A DNA stretch of 64,000 nucleotides, taken from NCBI RefSeq assembly GCF_007183175.1, contig NZ_AP019807.1, forward strand, positions 3,902,001 through 3,966,000. The letters run 5' to 3'. The notes under the pieces are model-generated. The model was not told the origin of the DNA. It saw only the letters and a program-made list of their open reading frames with translations, and made no database searches. How positions within the stretch are numbered: position 1 is the first letter of the stretch; the number at the start of each line of letters is the position of its first letter. The position numbers and the translations under genes are program-made. Source of the DNA: Microbulbifer sp. GL-2 (GTDB lineage Bacteria > Pseudomonadota > Gammaproteobacteria > Pseudomonadales > Cellvibrionaceae). Below, piece after piece: positions 1 to 8,055 of the stretch.

Positions 1-494
1 CCAAAATAGCTCTTTGGATCTACTGGGCGGAAGTCGATCATGTAGCGTCTCTGATCGTACTGCGGGCTCACAAGGCCGGCTTCGAGCGCCAGTTGCTGGG
101 TATTCTTCAGGCTTTCTGGTGCTGGAATTTCCTCGCAGGGCATCTCTACCTGATGGTCGAAACCTTCTTCCCTGATTTGGAAGGAGGCAGACATATTGAA
201 GATTGCGCGGCCGCGTTGCTTTGCGACAACGCGACGAGTAGTAAAGCTGCCGCCATCACGAATGGGGTCTACTTCATAGATTACTGGAAGTTCACTGGAG
301 CCGGGGCGCAAAAAATAGGCATGCAGGGAGTGGGGCAGGCGATCTTCAACTGTGCGTGTGGCAGCCATTAAAGCTTGCCCTAATACCTGCCCCCCAAAAA
401 GGACTTTTCGATAATTTTCGACGTGATGACGGCTGCGAAAGAGGTTGCGATCCAGCTCTTCTACGTCGAGTAGTTTACTCAGCTTTTCCAACAT
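1..494 (-). CDS. tesB: Acyl-CoA thioesterase II, partial (C-terminus off the window)
   Basis: Reading the minus strand from ATG at 494 gives an open frame of 164 residues that runs off the left edge. It begins MLEKLSKLLDVEELDRNLFR and continues with FGGQVLGQALMAA, HSLHAYFLRPG and GGSFTTRRVVA, which are hallmark stretches of the N-terminal hotdog domain of TesB. The family is normally about 285 residues, so a little over half is visible, and the catalytic residues of the second hotdog lie outside. TesB hydrolyses acyl-CoA to free fatty acid and CoA in the cytoplasm. A purine-rich AGGTAGAG lies upstream of the start. The gene is divergent from the next one; the fatty-acid theme recurs in the etf genes 3-7 kb away, but a functional link is only inference. 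Confidence 0.93.
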   Translation of the reverse strand, partial: MLEKLSKLLDVEELDRNLFRSRHHVENYRKVLFGGQVLGQALMAATRTVEDRLPHSLHAYFLRPGSSELPVIYEVDPIRDGGSFTTRRVVAKQRGRAIFNMSASFQIREEGFDHQVEMPCEEIPAPESLKNTQQLALEAGLVSPQYDQRRYMIDFRPVDPKSYF

Positions 495-842
495 GGACGA
501 CTCTACCTGTTACCTATTAGTGATAGTCGGAATTATCTGGCCAGGTACCGTATAGCTGGCCGGGGTGCGATGATAGCAGTCTAAGGCGCTATCTCCATTC
601 ACATTTTGAACGTGTAGGCAGATTTGGTCATCTCAGTTCCAGATATCTGCCTTGTGTGGTCGGATCGTATATCCCAGTCAATCTGGAAAAATATGCCCTT
701 GATTTTTTCAAAATGTCGATTGCGTGCCTGTTTGTATGCTATAACGCGCCAAAAATTTCCAAGGGTATAAATTACTGAAGCTGCATCCTTGGTCAATAAA
801 TATCAAATAAACACTCAATAACGGGAACAGGAAAGTTGTCAG
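495..842. other. Intergenic region between divergent genes
   Basis: This 348-bp gap must hold the promoters for tesB (leftward) and the hypothetical gene at 843 (rightward). It is AT-rich towards the right end. An AGGAAAG Shine-Dalgarno sits about 10 bases before the start at 843. I see no RNA gene, long repeat or convincing operator here; short minus-strand frames in it lack family features. Confidence 0.4.
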
Positions 843-1523
843 ATGCCGAATCACGATATTGATATTCGTCCCCCGCAAAATTTTGGCAAAGTGGTGAGTA
901 GGCACCGCAATGCGAAGGCGGTGGCAGGGGCAGTTGGGTCTGCTGCCTATTATGGTACCTGGGGTGCCCAAACCGCTACCGGAGCAACCCTGACGGGCCT
1001 GGCGACCGGGGCCGCTGTAGCTACATCTGCAACAGGCATTGGCTTAATCGTTGCCGGAACGGCTCTTTCCGTTGGTTACGCCGGGCTGGCTGCCCGGTCT
1101 GCATACAAGACGCATAATCATCTCAATGGCCTGAGAAAGATCTTTCAGGAGCGGAAGTCCTTTGAATGTACCTGCAAAGGCTCCGTGGCACATGATTATA
1201 TTTCTGGGCAGGTGCTTCCATATATCATTGAGCAGAAGACGAAGAAGCTGCATCGCAAGATGGTTGAAGCTACCCCTGGCGTCTCTACTTTCGAATATAG
1301 TCGTAAAGCGATAAAGAACCTGTACAAGCGTGCTCAGGGAACACTCGGCAAGAAGCGCACCTTCGCCGCTGAGTGGTTGGCTCAACACCTGATTTCTCAC
1401 GATTGTGAGCTGGCAAATGCTATGGTGGCCGAGCTGTATAGCGAAGAGGAGATGTTGTGGATTCGTACCCAGGACAATGATGTAGTGGCCCCTCTGCTTG
1501 AACTCAAAATGAAATCAGTTTGA
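843..1523 (+). CDS. Hypothetical protein with Gly/Ala-rich hydrophobic hairpin
   Basis: A 226-residue protein I do not recognise. Residues about 27-85 form a Gly/Ala/Thr-rich hydrophobic stretch (TATGATLTGLATGAAVATSA, then a second segment IGLIVAGTALSVGYAGLAA), which could be a membrane hairpin. The rest is charged and mostly helical, with two Cys in FECTC near residue 110 and an acidic C-terminal end. There is no signal peptide. The start ATG has a good Shine-Dalgarno (AGGAAAG). Glycine-rich hairpins of this kind occur in membrane-inserting toxins and in proteins that condition membranes for toxins, but nothing nearby supports such a role. It appears to be a single-gene unit. Confidence 0.7.
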   Translation: MPNHDIDIRPPQNFGKVVSRHRNAKAVAGAVGSAAYYGTWGAQTATGATLTGLATGAAVATSATGIGLIVAGTALSVGYAGLAARSAYKTHNHLNGLRKIFQERKSFECTCKGSVAHDYISGQVLPYIIEQKTKKLHRKMVEATPGVSTFEYSRKAIKNLYKRAQGTLGKKRTFAAEWLAQHLISHDCELANAMVAELYSEEEMLWIRTQDNDVVAPLLELKMKSV

Positions 1524-1803
1524 AGCTAGCGGTGCGTTTCGCTTTTTCATTCATATTGCTCACCCCGATGTTGGGTGATGGGTTACCCGCCACCTCGAAA
1601 GGTGCTCTGCCGTTTTCTCCCAATAGCTCCCTTTCGTAGGGTTCTTAGTCGCTGTCTACTGGCGTCAATTTTTAGGTTGACGCTCCCCTCTACCTGCCCT
1701 GCGTCACGCCTGTAGCACAAAAAATAAGCAAAATAGACTAAAATTTTCAACATTCGGGTGTCTATTTTCTCGATTCACTTTTCCAACCGAGTTGAATTGC
1801 CTA
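1524..1803. other. Intergenic region with a 7-bp-arm inverted repeat
   Basis: About 280 bp between the hypothetical gene and the TetR operator. An inverted repeat at 1662-1683 has arms GCGTCAA and TTGACGC around an 8-base AT-rich spacer. It has no T-run directly after it, so it is either a weak terminator or a protein site. A small hairpin, AGCG...CGCT followed by TTTTTC, just after the stop at 1523 is a possible terminator for the gene before. No gene is supported. Confidence 0.3.
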
Positions 1804-1817
1804 TCATTCATGAATGA
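1804..1817. promoter_or_regulatory. Perfect 14-bp palindrome, likely TetR operator
   Basis: TCATTCATGAATGA is a perfect palindrome about 48 bases upstream of the TetR start chosen here. TetR-family repressors usually bind such palindromes at their own promoter, so autoregulation is the simple reading. The first in-frame ATG of the TetR open frame (1814) lies inside this palindrome, which argues against using it as the start. Confidence 0.55.
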
Positions 1818-1864
1818 ATAGTCAATTTCAGTCCCCATTATTACGGGCAGAGAAGGTCGGAAGT

Positions 1865-2548
1865 ATGGATAAGGCAAAAGAGAAGGTTCAGAGGTTTCGC
1901 GCACGAGAGCAGCGCATCCTGGATGCGGCTCTGGAGCTTCTGCTGGAGCACGGTGAAGAAAAAGTCACAGTCGAGCAGATCGCCGAGCGAGTAGATATTG
2001 GTAAGGGTACTATCTACAAGCACTTCATTTCTAAGACAGAGATCTACATGCGTCTGCTGATGGATTACGAAAGATCCCTCGCTGAACGCCTTAAGGTAGC
2101 TGTTGAGAATGCTGAAGAAAAAGGTGACATCACAGCCCCTGCACGTGCCTATTTTGAATCCCGTATGGCTGACCCGGGCAAGGACAGGCTCTTCCAGCGT
2201 CTGGAAGAGAAGATAATCACCTTGAACCTGGCCCCGGAAATGATTTCTGAGCTGCATGCCATCCGTAACTCTAATGCATCCGCCCTGAACCGGGTGTTTG
2301 AGCGCAGAATGGAGCAGGGCATGCTGAAGAAGGTGCCGGCTTACTATTACTACTCAACTTACTGGGCCCTGGTTCAAGGTGCGGTAGAGCTTTACCATTC
2401 CAAGTCATTTTCAGATGTGATTGAGGATCGAGAGGGCTTGATGGAGTTCATTATGGATGTGGGCGTCCATATCGGTGATATCTCTTCCCGCAAGCCACCG
2501 GAAAGCAGTCAAACCACTGGTCACCCCGCGGGGCCCTCCTTTGGCTGA
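1865..2548 (+). CDS. TetR/AcrR family transcriptional regulator
   Basis: A 227-residue protein with an N-terminal TetR helix-turn-helix (about residues 15-60): RILDAALELLLEHG, then VTVEQIAERVDIGKGTIYKH. A helical ligand/dimerisation domain follows; its ligand cannot be told from sequence. I start it at ATG 1865, preceded by GGAAG, because the upstream in-frame ATG at 1814 sits in the palindrome that is probably this protein's operator. The last eight bases overlap the start of the DUF1285 gene, so the two are almost certainly co-transcribed and perhaps translationally coupled. It is not PsrA-like in its HTH, so it is unlikely to be the regulator of the etf site at 5328. Confidence 0.88.
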   Translation: MDKAKEKVQRFRAREQRILDAALELLLEHGEEKVTVEQIAERVDIGKGTIYKHFISKTEIYMRLLMDYERSLAERLKVAVENAEEKGDITAPARAYFESRMADPGKDRLFQRLEEKIITLNLAPEMISELHAIRNSNASALNRVFERRMEQGMLKKVPAYYYYSTYWALVQGAVELYHSKSFSDVIEDREGLMEFIMDVGVHIGDISSRKPPESSQTTGHPAGPSFG

Positions 2549-3104
2549 GCCACTTTTTCAGCAGCTGCAAAAATTGCAGAGGGAGTTTCACGGATACCCG
2601 CCGGTTGAGAAGTGGAACCCCGACTTCTGTGGTGACATGGACATGGTGATCAAGCTCGATGGCCGCTGGATCCATGAAGGTACAGAGATAAAGCGTCATA
2701 CGCTGGTTAAGTTGTTTGCCAGCATCCTCAAGCGGGAGGGTGATGAGTACTTTCTGGTAACGCCGGTGGAGAAGCTGCGTATACAAGTGGAAGATGTGCC
2801 TTTCGTCGCAACACAGGTAGCGCGCAACCCTAATAGTGATTTCCAGACATTACTCTTCACCACCAATGTGGGTGATGTGATCGCGCTGGATGAGGATTGT
2901 AATTGGTGCCTGAAAGAATTTGGTTCTCCCTCACAACCTGTCCCTTACCTGGAGGTTCGTGGTGGCCTTCAGGCGCGGATTTCACGTGATGTGTACTATC
3001 AGTTGATTGATTGGGCTGAAGACGCAAAAGGGGGTACCAGTACTGAGGGGAAGCTTTTTGTTCGTAGTGCTGGCAAGGAATTCCTCCTCGGCTCTTATAA
3101 CTGA
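2541..3104 (+). CDS. DUF1285 domain-containing protein
   Basis: A 187-residue soluble protein if started at TTG 2541, which overlaps the TetR stop by eight bases; the open frame extends back to 2457, but that part would read antithetic to the TetR C-terminus. Stretches such as GRWIHEGTEIKRHTLVKLFA, the ILKREGDEYFLVTPVEK region and the C-terminal FVRSAGKEFLLGSY match what I know of the DUF1285 family, whose function is not established. Length fits that family. Overlap with the regulator implies one transcript and shared control by the palindrome at 1804. Confidence 0.8.
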   Translation: MAEPLFQQLQKLQREFHGYPPVEKWNPDFCGDMDMVIKLDGRWIHEGTEIKRHTLVKLFASILKREGDEYFLVTPVEKLRIQVEDVPFVATQVARNPNSDFQTLLFTTNVGDVIALDEDCNWCLKEFGSPSQPVPYLEVRGGLQARISRDVYYQLIDWAEDAKGGTSTEGKLFVRSAGKEFLLGSYN

Positions 3105-3121
3105 CACCTTTTGTAGCCCTA

Positions 3122-3150
3122 TTTAGAGTTAGTATTTCGCTGGCTCTAAA
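3122..3150 (+). terminator. Weak inverted repeat after DUF1285 gene
   Basis: Arms TTTAGAG and CTCTAAA are separated by 15 bases, followed after a few bases by a pyrimidine-rich run ending in CTTTT. It lies 18 bases past the DUF1285 stop. The loop is long and the T-run is delayed, so terminator function is only possible. Confidence 0.3.
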
Positions 3151-3232
3151 TCCCTTTCCTGGTCTTTTATTTCATCGTCTTATTTGCAGGTATTATCCCT
3201 CTCCACCCTTTTTTTGAATTTCTTTGAATATT

Positions 3233-3277
3233 ATTGGTGGCATTGGTGGCATTGGTGGCATTGGTGGCATTGGTGGC
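3233..3277. repeat. Five tandem copies of a 9-bp unit
   Basis: The unit ATTGGTGGC is repeated five times without error, between the DUF1285 gene and the etfD terminator. Because nine is a multiple of three it keeps a frame open on the plus strand (Val-Ala-Leu repeats), but that frame has no family features and no ribosome site, so I do not call a gene. It is a short microsatellite-like array likely to vary between strains. Confidence 0.9.
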
Positions 3278-3393
3278 GCCTAACTGGTACCTGCTGGTTA
3301 AGTATCCATATTTTGTTCGTTTCCTCGTATCCAGGTCGTTTCGACACGTAGAATCAAACAGAAATTTTGATCATCTAAGCGGTACATATAAAA

Positions 3394-3413
3394 ATGGCGC
3401 CTTAAGGCGCCAT
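3394..3413 (-). terminator. Rho-independent terminator of etfD
   Basis: A perfect 20-bp palindrome (8-bp GC-rich arms ATGGCGCC around TTAA). On the minus strand it lies just after the etfD stop and is followed by TTTTATATG. Without counting the outer A-T pairs the stem is GGCGCC/GGCGCC. Confidence 0.8.
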
Positions 3414-3427
3414 AAAAGTAAACATGC

Positions 3428-5065
3428 TTACATGTTCGGGTAGTTGGGGCCGCCGCCGCCTTCCGGGGTAATCCATACAATATTCTGCGTTGGGTCCTTG
3501 ATATCGCACGTCTTACAGTGCACACAGTTCTGTGCATTAATCTGGAAGCGCTTGCCGTTGGCATCTTCAACGACTTCATATACACCGGCCGGGCAGTAGC
3601 GCTGGGCGGGTTCGTCGTAGATTGGCAAATTGTGATTGAGTGGAATCTCAGGGTCTTTCAGTGTCAGGTGACAGGGCTGGTCTTCCTCATGGTTGGTGTT
3701 GGAAATAAACACGGAGGATAGTTTGTCAAAGCTGAGTACGCCGTCGGGCTTGGGGTAATCAATCTTTGCGCAGTCTGCCGCTGGCTTGAGTTGGGCGTGG
3801 TCTGCCTTAGTGTCGCGCAGGGTCCAGGGCAGCTTGCCTTTAAACAGGTTGATATCCACAAAGGCATAAGCGGAGCCAAAGATGTTGCCCCATTTGTGCT
3901 GGGCAGGACCAAAGTTACGCTGCATGTGCAATTCTTTCCAGGCCCAGCTATCACGGTACTTGGTGGCGTAATCGGTCAGTTCTTCACTATTGCGATCAGC
4001 GCCAAGGGCTTCCACCACGGATTCCGCGGCAATCATGCCGGACTTCATCGCAGTATGATTACCCTTGATCTTGGCGAAGTTCAGGGTGCCGGCATTATCA
4101 CCGATCAGCAGGCCGCCGGGGAAAGTCATTTTAGGTTGCGACTGCAGGCCGCCTTTAACAATAGCGCGAGCACCGTAAGCCACACGCTCACCGCCTTCCA
4201 GGTACTGCTTGATTACCGGGTGGTGCTTGTAGCGCTGGAATTCGTCGAACGGGCTTACATGTGGGTTGTTGTAAGCGAGGTCGGTAATCAGACCAACAAC
4301 GACCTGGTTGTCTTCCAGGTGGTACAGGAACCCTCCGCCGTGAGTGCCGCTCTCTTCCAGGGGCCAGCCAGCGGTGTGCACCACCAGGCCTTGCTGGTGC
4401 TTTTCCGCAGGAACCTTCCAGATTTCCTTTACGCCAATACCGTAGTGTTGTGGATCGGCGTCCGCATCCAGTTTGAAGCGCTCGATCAGTTGCTTGCCTA
4501 AATGGCCGCGGCAACCTTCCGCGAATAAGGTGTATTTGGCATGCAGTTCCATGCCGGGCATATAGGAATCCTTCTGCTCTCCATTCAGGCCTATGCCCAT
4601 ATCGCCAGTGGCGATACCTTTTACCGAGCCGTCTTCGTTGTAGAGCACTTCAGCTGCGGCAAAGCCGGGGAAGATTTCCACCCCCAGGTTTTCCGCCTGC
4701 TCAGCCAGCCAGCGGCACAGGTTGCCGAGGCTGATAATGTAGTTGCCCTCATTGTGCATGGTGCTGGGCACAAACATGTTGGGTACTTTTATGGAGTTTT
4801 CATCGCTGCGTAGGACGTAAATGTCATCGCCCTTTACTGCAGTTTTCAGTGGGGCGCCGCGCTCTTTCCAGTCGGGAAACAGCTCGTTCAGGGCGGTAGG
4901 CTCAAAGACAGCGCCTGACAGAATGTGGGCACCGACTTCGGAACCCTTCTCCACGACACATACTGAGATGTCCTCATTGAGCTGGCGAATACGGCAGGCC
5001 GCTGCCAGTCCGGCCGGACCTGCACCCACGATCACTACATCGTATTCCATTGATTCGCGTTCCAC
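3428..5065 (-). CDS. etfD: Electron transfer flavoprotein-ubiquinone oxidoreductase
   Basis: About 545 residues, the usual size for ETF-QO. This membrane-associated enzyme takes electrons from reduced ETF (fed by acyl-CoA dehydrogenases) and passes them to ubiquinone. An N-terminal FAD-binding motif VVIVGAGPAGLAAACR is followed by the family's HILSGAVFEP region. The C-terminal 4Fe-4S domain shows YCPAGVYEVV and NCVHCKTCDIKDP. I choose GTG 5065 because GAGGAG lies six bases upstream; the frame extends to a TTG at 5092 and a further ATG lies at 5050. It is divergent from etfBA, with which it forms one electron route, and it ends at a strong terminator. Confidence 0.96.
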   Translation of the reverse strand: MERESMEYDVVIVGAGPAGLAAACRIRQLNEDISVCVVEKGSEVGAHILSGAVFEPTALNELFPDWKERGAPLKTAVKGDDIYVLRSDENSIKVPNMFVPSTMHNEGNYIISLGNLCRWLAEQAENLGVEIFPGFAAAEVLYNEDGSVKGIATGDMGIGLNGEQKDSYMPGMELHAKYTLFAEGCRGHLGKQLIERFKLDADADPQHYGIGVKEIWKVPAEKHQQGLVVHTAGWPLEESGTHGGGFLYHLEDNQVVVGLITDLAYNNPHVSPFDEFQRYKHHPVIKQYLEGGERVAYGARAIVKGGLQSQPKMTFPGGLLIGDNAGTLNFAKIKGNHTAMKSGMIAAESVVEALGADRNSEELTDYATKYRDSWAWKELHMQRNFGPAQHKWGNIFGSAYAFVDINLFKGKLPWTLRDTKADHAQLKPAADCAKIDYPKPDGVLSFDKLSSVFISNTNHEEDQPCHLTLKDPEIPLNHNLPIYDEPAQRYCPAGVYEVVEDANGKRFQINAQNCVHCKTCDIKDPTQNIVWITPEGGGGPNYPNM

Positions 5066-5327
5066 GGCACTCTCCTCAGCAGTTGTATTCAACTTTTTTC
5101 GGCCATTCCGGCCTTATCATTTATATAGGTGGCTGATTATATAGGCGTTTAATCAACCCTACCAATTGCACGACTATTCATTTGCTATGGCAAATACGCT
5201 GTATTTCAACGGCTTAGCAGGAATGGATAGATCAACTCTATGGCTGGAAATAGATTTTATGAATGGCAGCCGTCACTTCTATTTGACTATTGATTTTGCC
5301 GTATAGAACCGCCACCATACACGCCGT

Positions 5328-5343
5328 TCAAACACTTGTTTGA
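5328..5343. promoter_or_regulatory. PsrA-like operator in the etfD/etfBA divergent promoter
   Basis: TCAAACACTTGTTTGA is a perfect inverted repeat (TCAAAC, 4-base spacer, GTTTGA). It fits the known PsrA consensus of (C/G)AAAC N2-4 GTTT(C/G). PsrA controls fatty-acid oxidation genes, including etf genes, in several gammaproteobacteria. The site lies 75 bp before etfB and about 260 bp from etfD. The sequence match is seen; the regulator assignment is inference. Confidence 0.6.
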
Positions 5344-5418
5344 CCAGAACACCGTATCCGTTCGCGATGTGAATCGTCAGTCGCGGCTGTTAAAAAGCAT
5401 ATTTGAGACGGGATTTCC

Positions 5419-6168
5419 ATGAAAGTTCTTGTAGCTGTGAAACGCGTTGTTGACTACAACGTCAAGGTCCGCCCCAAGGCGGATGGCACTGACGTTGATA
5501 CAGCCAACGTCAAAATGTCTATCAACCCCTTCTGCGAAATCGCAGTTGAAGAGGCGGTGCGCTTGAAGGAAAAAGGCGTTGTCAGCGAGATAGTCGCCGT
5601 TTCCATGGGCTCCAAGCAATGCCAAGAGCAGATCCGTACCGCATTAGCCCTGGGCGCTGATCGTGGCATCCTGGTTGAGACCGATGCCGAATTGCAGCCT
5701 TTGGCTGTGGCCAAGTGCCTGAAAGCGATTGTTGACAAGGAAGAGCCACAAATGGTGATCCTGGGTAAACAGTCTATCGATGGAGACAACAACCAGACTG
5801 GTCAGATGCTTGGAGCACTGACTGGAATGGGGCAGGGCACCTTTGCTTCTGAAGTAGCTGTAGATGGCGATGCCGTTAAAGTTACCCGTGAAATTGATGG
5901 TGGCCTGCAGACTGTTGAGCTGAAACTGCCAGCTATTGTTACCACTGATCTGCGCTTGAACGAGCCGCGCTACGCTTCCCTGCCCAATATCATGAAGGCC
6001 AAGAAGAAGCCTCTCGATACCACCAGCCCGGATGAACTGGGTGTAGATATCACTCCTCGCACAAAAACCCTGAAGGTTGAGCCGCCGGCTGAACGTCAGG
6101 CAGGCGTTAAAGTAGCCGACGTTGCGGAACTGGTAGAGAAACTGAAAAACGAGGCGAAGGTAATCTGA
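5419..6168 (+). CDS. etfB: Electron transfer flavoprotein subunit beta
   Basis: 249 residues, the usual length. It starts MKVLVAVKRVVDYNVKVRPK and contains the ETF-beta AMP-binding region with LGKQSIDGDNNQTGQMLGAL and the recognition loop after LPAIVTTDLRLNEPRYASLP. EtfB binds AMP and, with EtfA, carries electrons from acyl-CoA dehydrogenases to ETF-QO. Its stop overlaps the etfA start (TGATG), so the subunits are translationally coupled. The promoter region is shared with etfD and holds the PsrA-like site. Confidence 0.97.
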   Translation: MKVLVAVKRVVDYNVKVRPKADGTDVDTANVKMSINPFCEIAVEEAVRLKEKGVVSEIVAVSMGSKQCQEQIRTALALGADRGILVETDAELQPLAVAKCLKAIVDKEEPQMVILGKQSIDGDNNQTGQMLGALTGMGQGTFASEVAVDGDAVKVTREIDGGLQTVELKLPAIVTTDLRLNEPRYASLPNIMKAKKKPLDTTSPDELGVDITPRTKTLKVEPPAERQAGVKVADVAELVEKLKNEAKVI

Positions 6169-7097
6169 TGAGCATCCTGGTTATTGCTGAACACGACAAC
6201 GCCGAACTGAAGGGCGCTACGCTCAATACAATCGCTGCAGCCAAAGCTGTTGGTGGTGATATCGCTGTGCTGGTTGCCGGCGCTGGCTGTGCTGCTGTTG
6301 CAGAAGCTGCGGCCAAAGTAGATGGCGTGAGTAAAGTACTGCTGGCTGACAATGCGGCCTATGAGCACCAGCTGGCTGAAAACGTTGCCAAGCTGGTTGC
6401 CGACCTGGGCAAGGATTACAGCCACATTCTGGCCCCCGCCACTACCACCGGCAAGAACATGCTGCCTCGCGCAGCTGCATTACTGGATGTTCAGCCAATC
6501 TCTGACATCGTCTCGGTGGAGAGCGCTGATACGTTCAAGCGCCCGATCTATGCCGGTAACGTTATTGCCACTGTTCAAAGCTCTGACGCCGTAAAGGTGA
6601 TCTCTGTGCGCACTACCGGTTTTGATGCGGTTGCTGCCGAGGGTGGAAGTGCGGCTGTTGAGTCAGTTGGTATTGCCGATGACGCTGCTGTCTCCTCTTT
6701 TGTCGGCGAAGAGCTCGCTAAATCCGATCGTCCGGAACTAACCGCGGCTAGCGTGGTCATCTCTGGTGGGCGTGGAATGCAAAATGGTGACAACTTCGAG
6801 ATGCTGTACAAGCTTGCTGACAAGCTTGGAGCTGCGGTTGGCGCTTCCCGCGCTGCAGTTGATGCCGGCTTTGTCCCCAACGATATGCAGGTTGGTCAGA
6901 CCGGTAAAATTGTCGCTCCCGATTTGTACATAGCTGTAGGTATTTCCGGTGCCATCCAGCACCTGGCGGGTATGAAGGATTCCAAGGTCATTGTCGCTAT
7001 CAACAAGGATGAAGAGGCTCCAATCTTCTCCGTTGCTGACTACGGCCTGGTTGCAGATTTGTTTGAAGCTGTTCCCGAGCTTGAAGCAAAGCTGTAA
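6168..7097 (+). CDS. etfA: Electron transfer flavoprotein subunit alpha
   Basis: 309 residues. The N-terminal part starts MSILVIAEHDNAELKGATLN. The C-terminal FAD domain shows VVISGGRGMQNGDNFEML, VGASRAAVDAGFVPNDMQVG and YIAVGISGAIQHLAGMKDSK, all characteristic of EtfA. It binds the redox FAD of the ETF heterodimer. It overlaps etfB by one base and is followed within 30 bases by a strong terminator, so etfBA is a two-gene operon. Confidence 0.97.
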   Translation: MSILVIAEHDNAELKGATLNTIAAAKAVGGDIAVLVAGAGCAAVAEAAAKVDGVSKVLLADNAAYEHQLAENVAKLVADLGKDYSHILAPATTTGKNMLPRAAALLDVQPISDIVSVESADTFKRPIYAGNVIATVQSSDAVKVISVRTTGFDAVAAEGGSAAVESVGIADDAAVSSFVGEELAKSDRPELTAASVVISGGRGMQNGDNFEMLYKLADKLGAAVGASRAAVDAGFVPNDMQVGQTGKIVAPDLYIAVGISGAIQHLAGMKDSKVIVAINKDEEAPIFSVADYGLVADLFEAVPELEAKL

Positions 7098-7125
7098 ACC
7101 TGAATTACTATACTGACCAGTATTG

Positions 7126-7150
7126 GAAAGGCGGCGGATAGCCGCCTTTC
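7126..7150 (+). terminator. Rho-independent terminator of etfBA
   Basis: Perfect 10-bp stem GAAAGGCGGC / GCCGCCTTTC with loop GGATA, followed by TTGTTT. It ends the etfBA transcript 30 bases after the stop and separates it from the gsp operon. Confidence 0.88.
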
Positions 7151-7301
7151 TTGTTTAACGGCGGAACTAGTGTGCAATTTCGGGGACGAAAAGAAGGTTT
7201 GCAGCGTTTAACTGGGCAGGAGCGTTGCCTTTCAGAGGCTGAGGCAACAAAATAGGCGTCAAAAACCAATAACCTCAGAAAAGTTAAACTTGTAACTGGG
7301 T

Positions 7302-7997
7302 ATGTCCATGTCCCCATTCAAACGAGCCATTGGCTCAGTTGGCAACAGTTTTGGCCAGGGTGAGTCGCGCAAGGCGATTTCCCGCGGCACCATGGCGGCA
7401 TCCGCCGTGGGCCTGCTTTGGGTTTCCGGCAATCTGTTCGCCTATGGCTCTTTGCTGATCCCTGCCGAGCCAGAAGAATCCCTGTTGGCTGAGCGCAAAG
7501 ACTCCAGAACGGGTGCGCCCCAGGCAGCCTCAATACCGAATACTCCTTTCTTTGGCTTTGCCGATGCCAAGGAAAAAAAAGAAATCCCCGATGTCGATCT
7601 CTCCAATCTCCCTATTACCCAATTGAATATTGTTTTGTCTGGCGTGCTAGACAACAGTGACAAGAACAAAGCCAGCGCACTAGTGGCCGAAAAGGGAAAA
7701 CCTGCGAAGCGTTTATTTGTAGGAGATTCTCTACCGGGTGGCGCAGAACTTTATTCTGTTGAGGTAGACCATGTAGTTCTTCGTCGTAATGGCAGGATGG
7801 AAAAACTGACCTATCCGGAAGTGGATGGTCGCCCGAATGTTCCGCTTAAAAATTACTCCAGTCTTGCTCGTAAGAGTAGTCGCAGCAGTAGCAGGGATAC
7901 TGCCAAGAGTGGAGAGAATCAGCAGAGCATCCGGGAACGGATGGAAAAGCTGCGTGAACTGGCTCGCGAACGCCGAGCTCAGCGCCAGCCCCAATAA
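7302..7997 (+). CDS. gspC: Type II secretion system protein C (inner-membrane clamp)
   Basis: First gene of the gsp operon; 231 residues. A basic N-terminus is followed by one transmembrane segment (about residues 28-50). The periplasmic homology region then contains LSNLPITQLNIVLSGVL and a KRLFVGDSLPGGAELYSVEV-like stretch. GspC links the inner-membrane platform to the GspD secretin. The C-terminus is a basic, Ser/Arg-rich helical tail (ERMEKLRELARERRAQRQ) with no PDZ domain, like Pseudomonas XcpP, which carries a coiled coil there. ATGs at 7302 and 7308 are both possible starts and the Shine-Dalgarno is weak. Confidence 0.88.
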   Translation: MSMSPFKRAIGSVGNSFGQGESRKAISRGTMAASAVGLLWVSGNLFAYGSLLIPAEPEESLLAERKDSRTGAPQAASIPNTPFFGFADAKEKKEIPDVDLSNLPITQLNIVLSGVLDNSDKNKASALVAEKGKPAKRLFVGDSLPGGAELYSVEVDHVVLRRNGRMEKLTYPEVDGRPNVPLKNYSSLARKSSRSSSRDTAKSGENQQSIRERMEKLRELARERRAQRQPQ

Positions 7998-8055
7998 AAA
8001 CTGTCTACCTAGATTGTTTTGAGTTTTTTGAACATTTACTAGAGCCAGATAAATA

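Noticed and set aside
599..796. Minus-strand frame between tesB and the hypothetical gene
   Set aside because: Short, AT-rich, no ribosome site; it sits where the divergent promoters should be.
3233..3277. Short direct repeats as a possible CRISPR array
   Set aside because: Units of nine bases with no spacers; it is a tandem repeat.
3791..4501. 236-codon plus-strand frame opposite etfD
   Set aside because: It lies wholly within the well-supported ETF-QO gene and has no domain or ribosome site.
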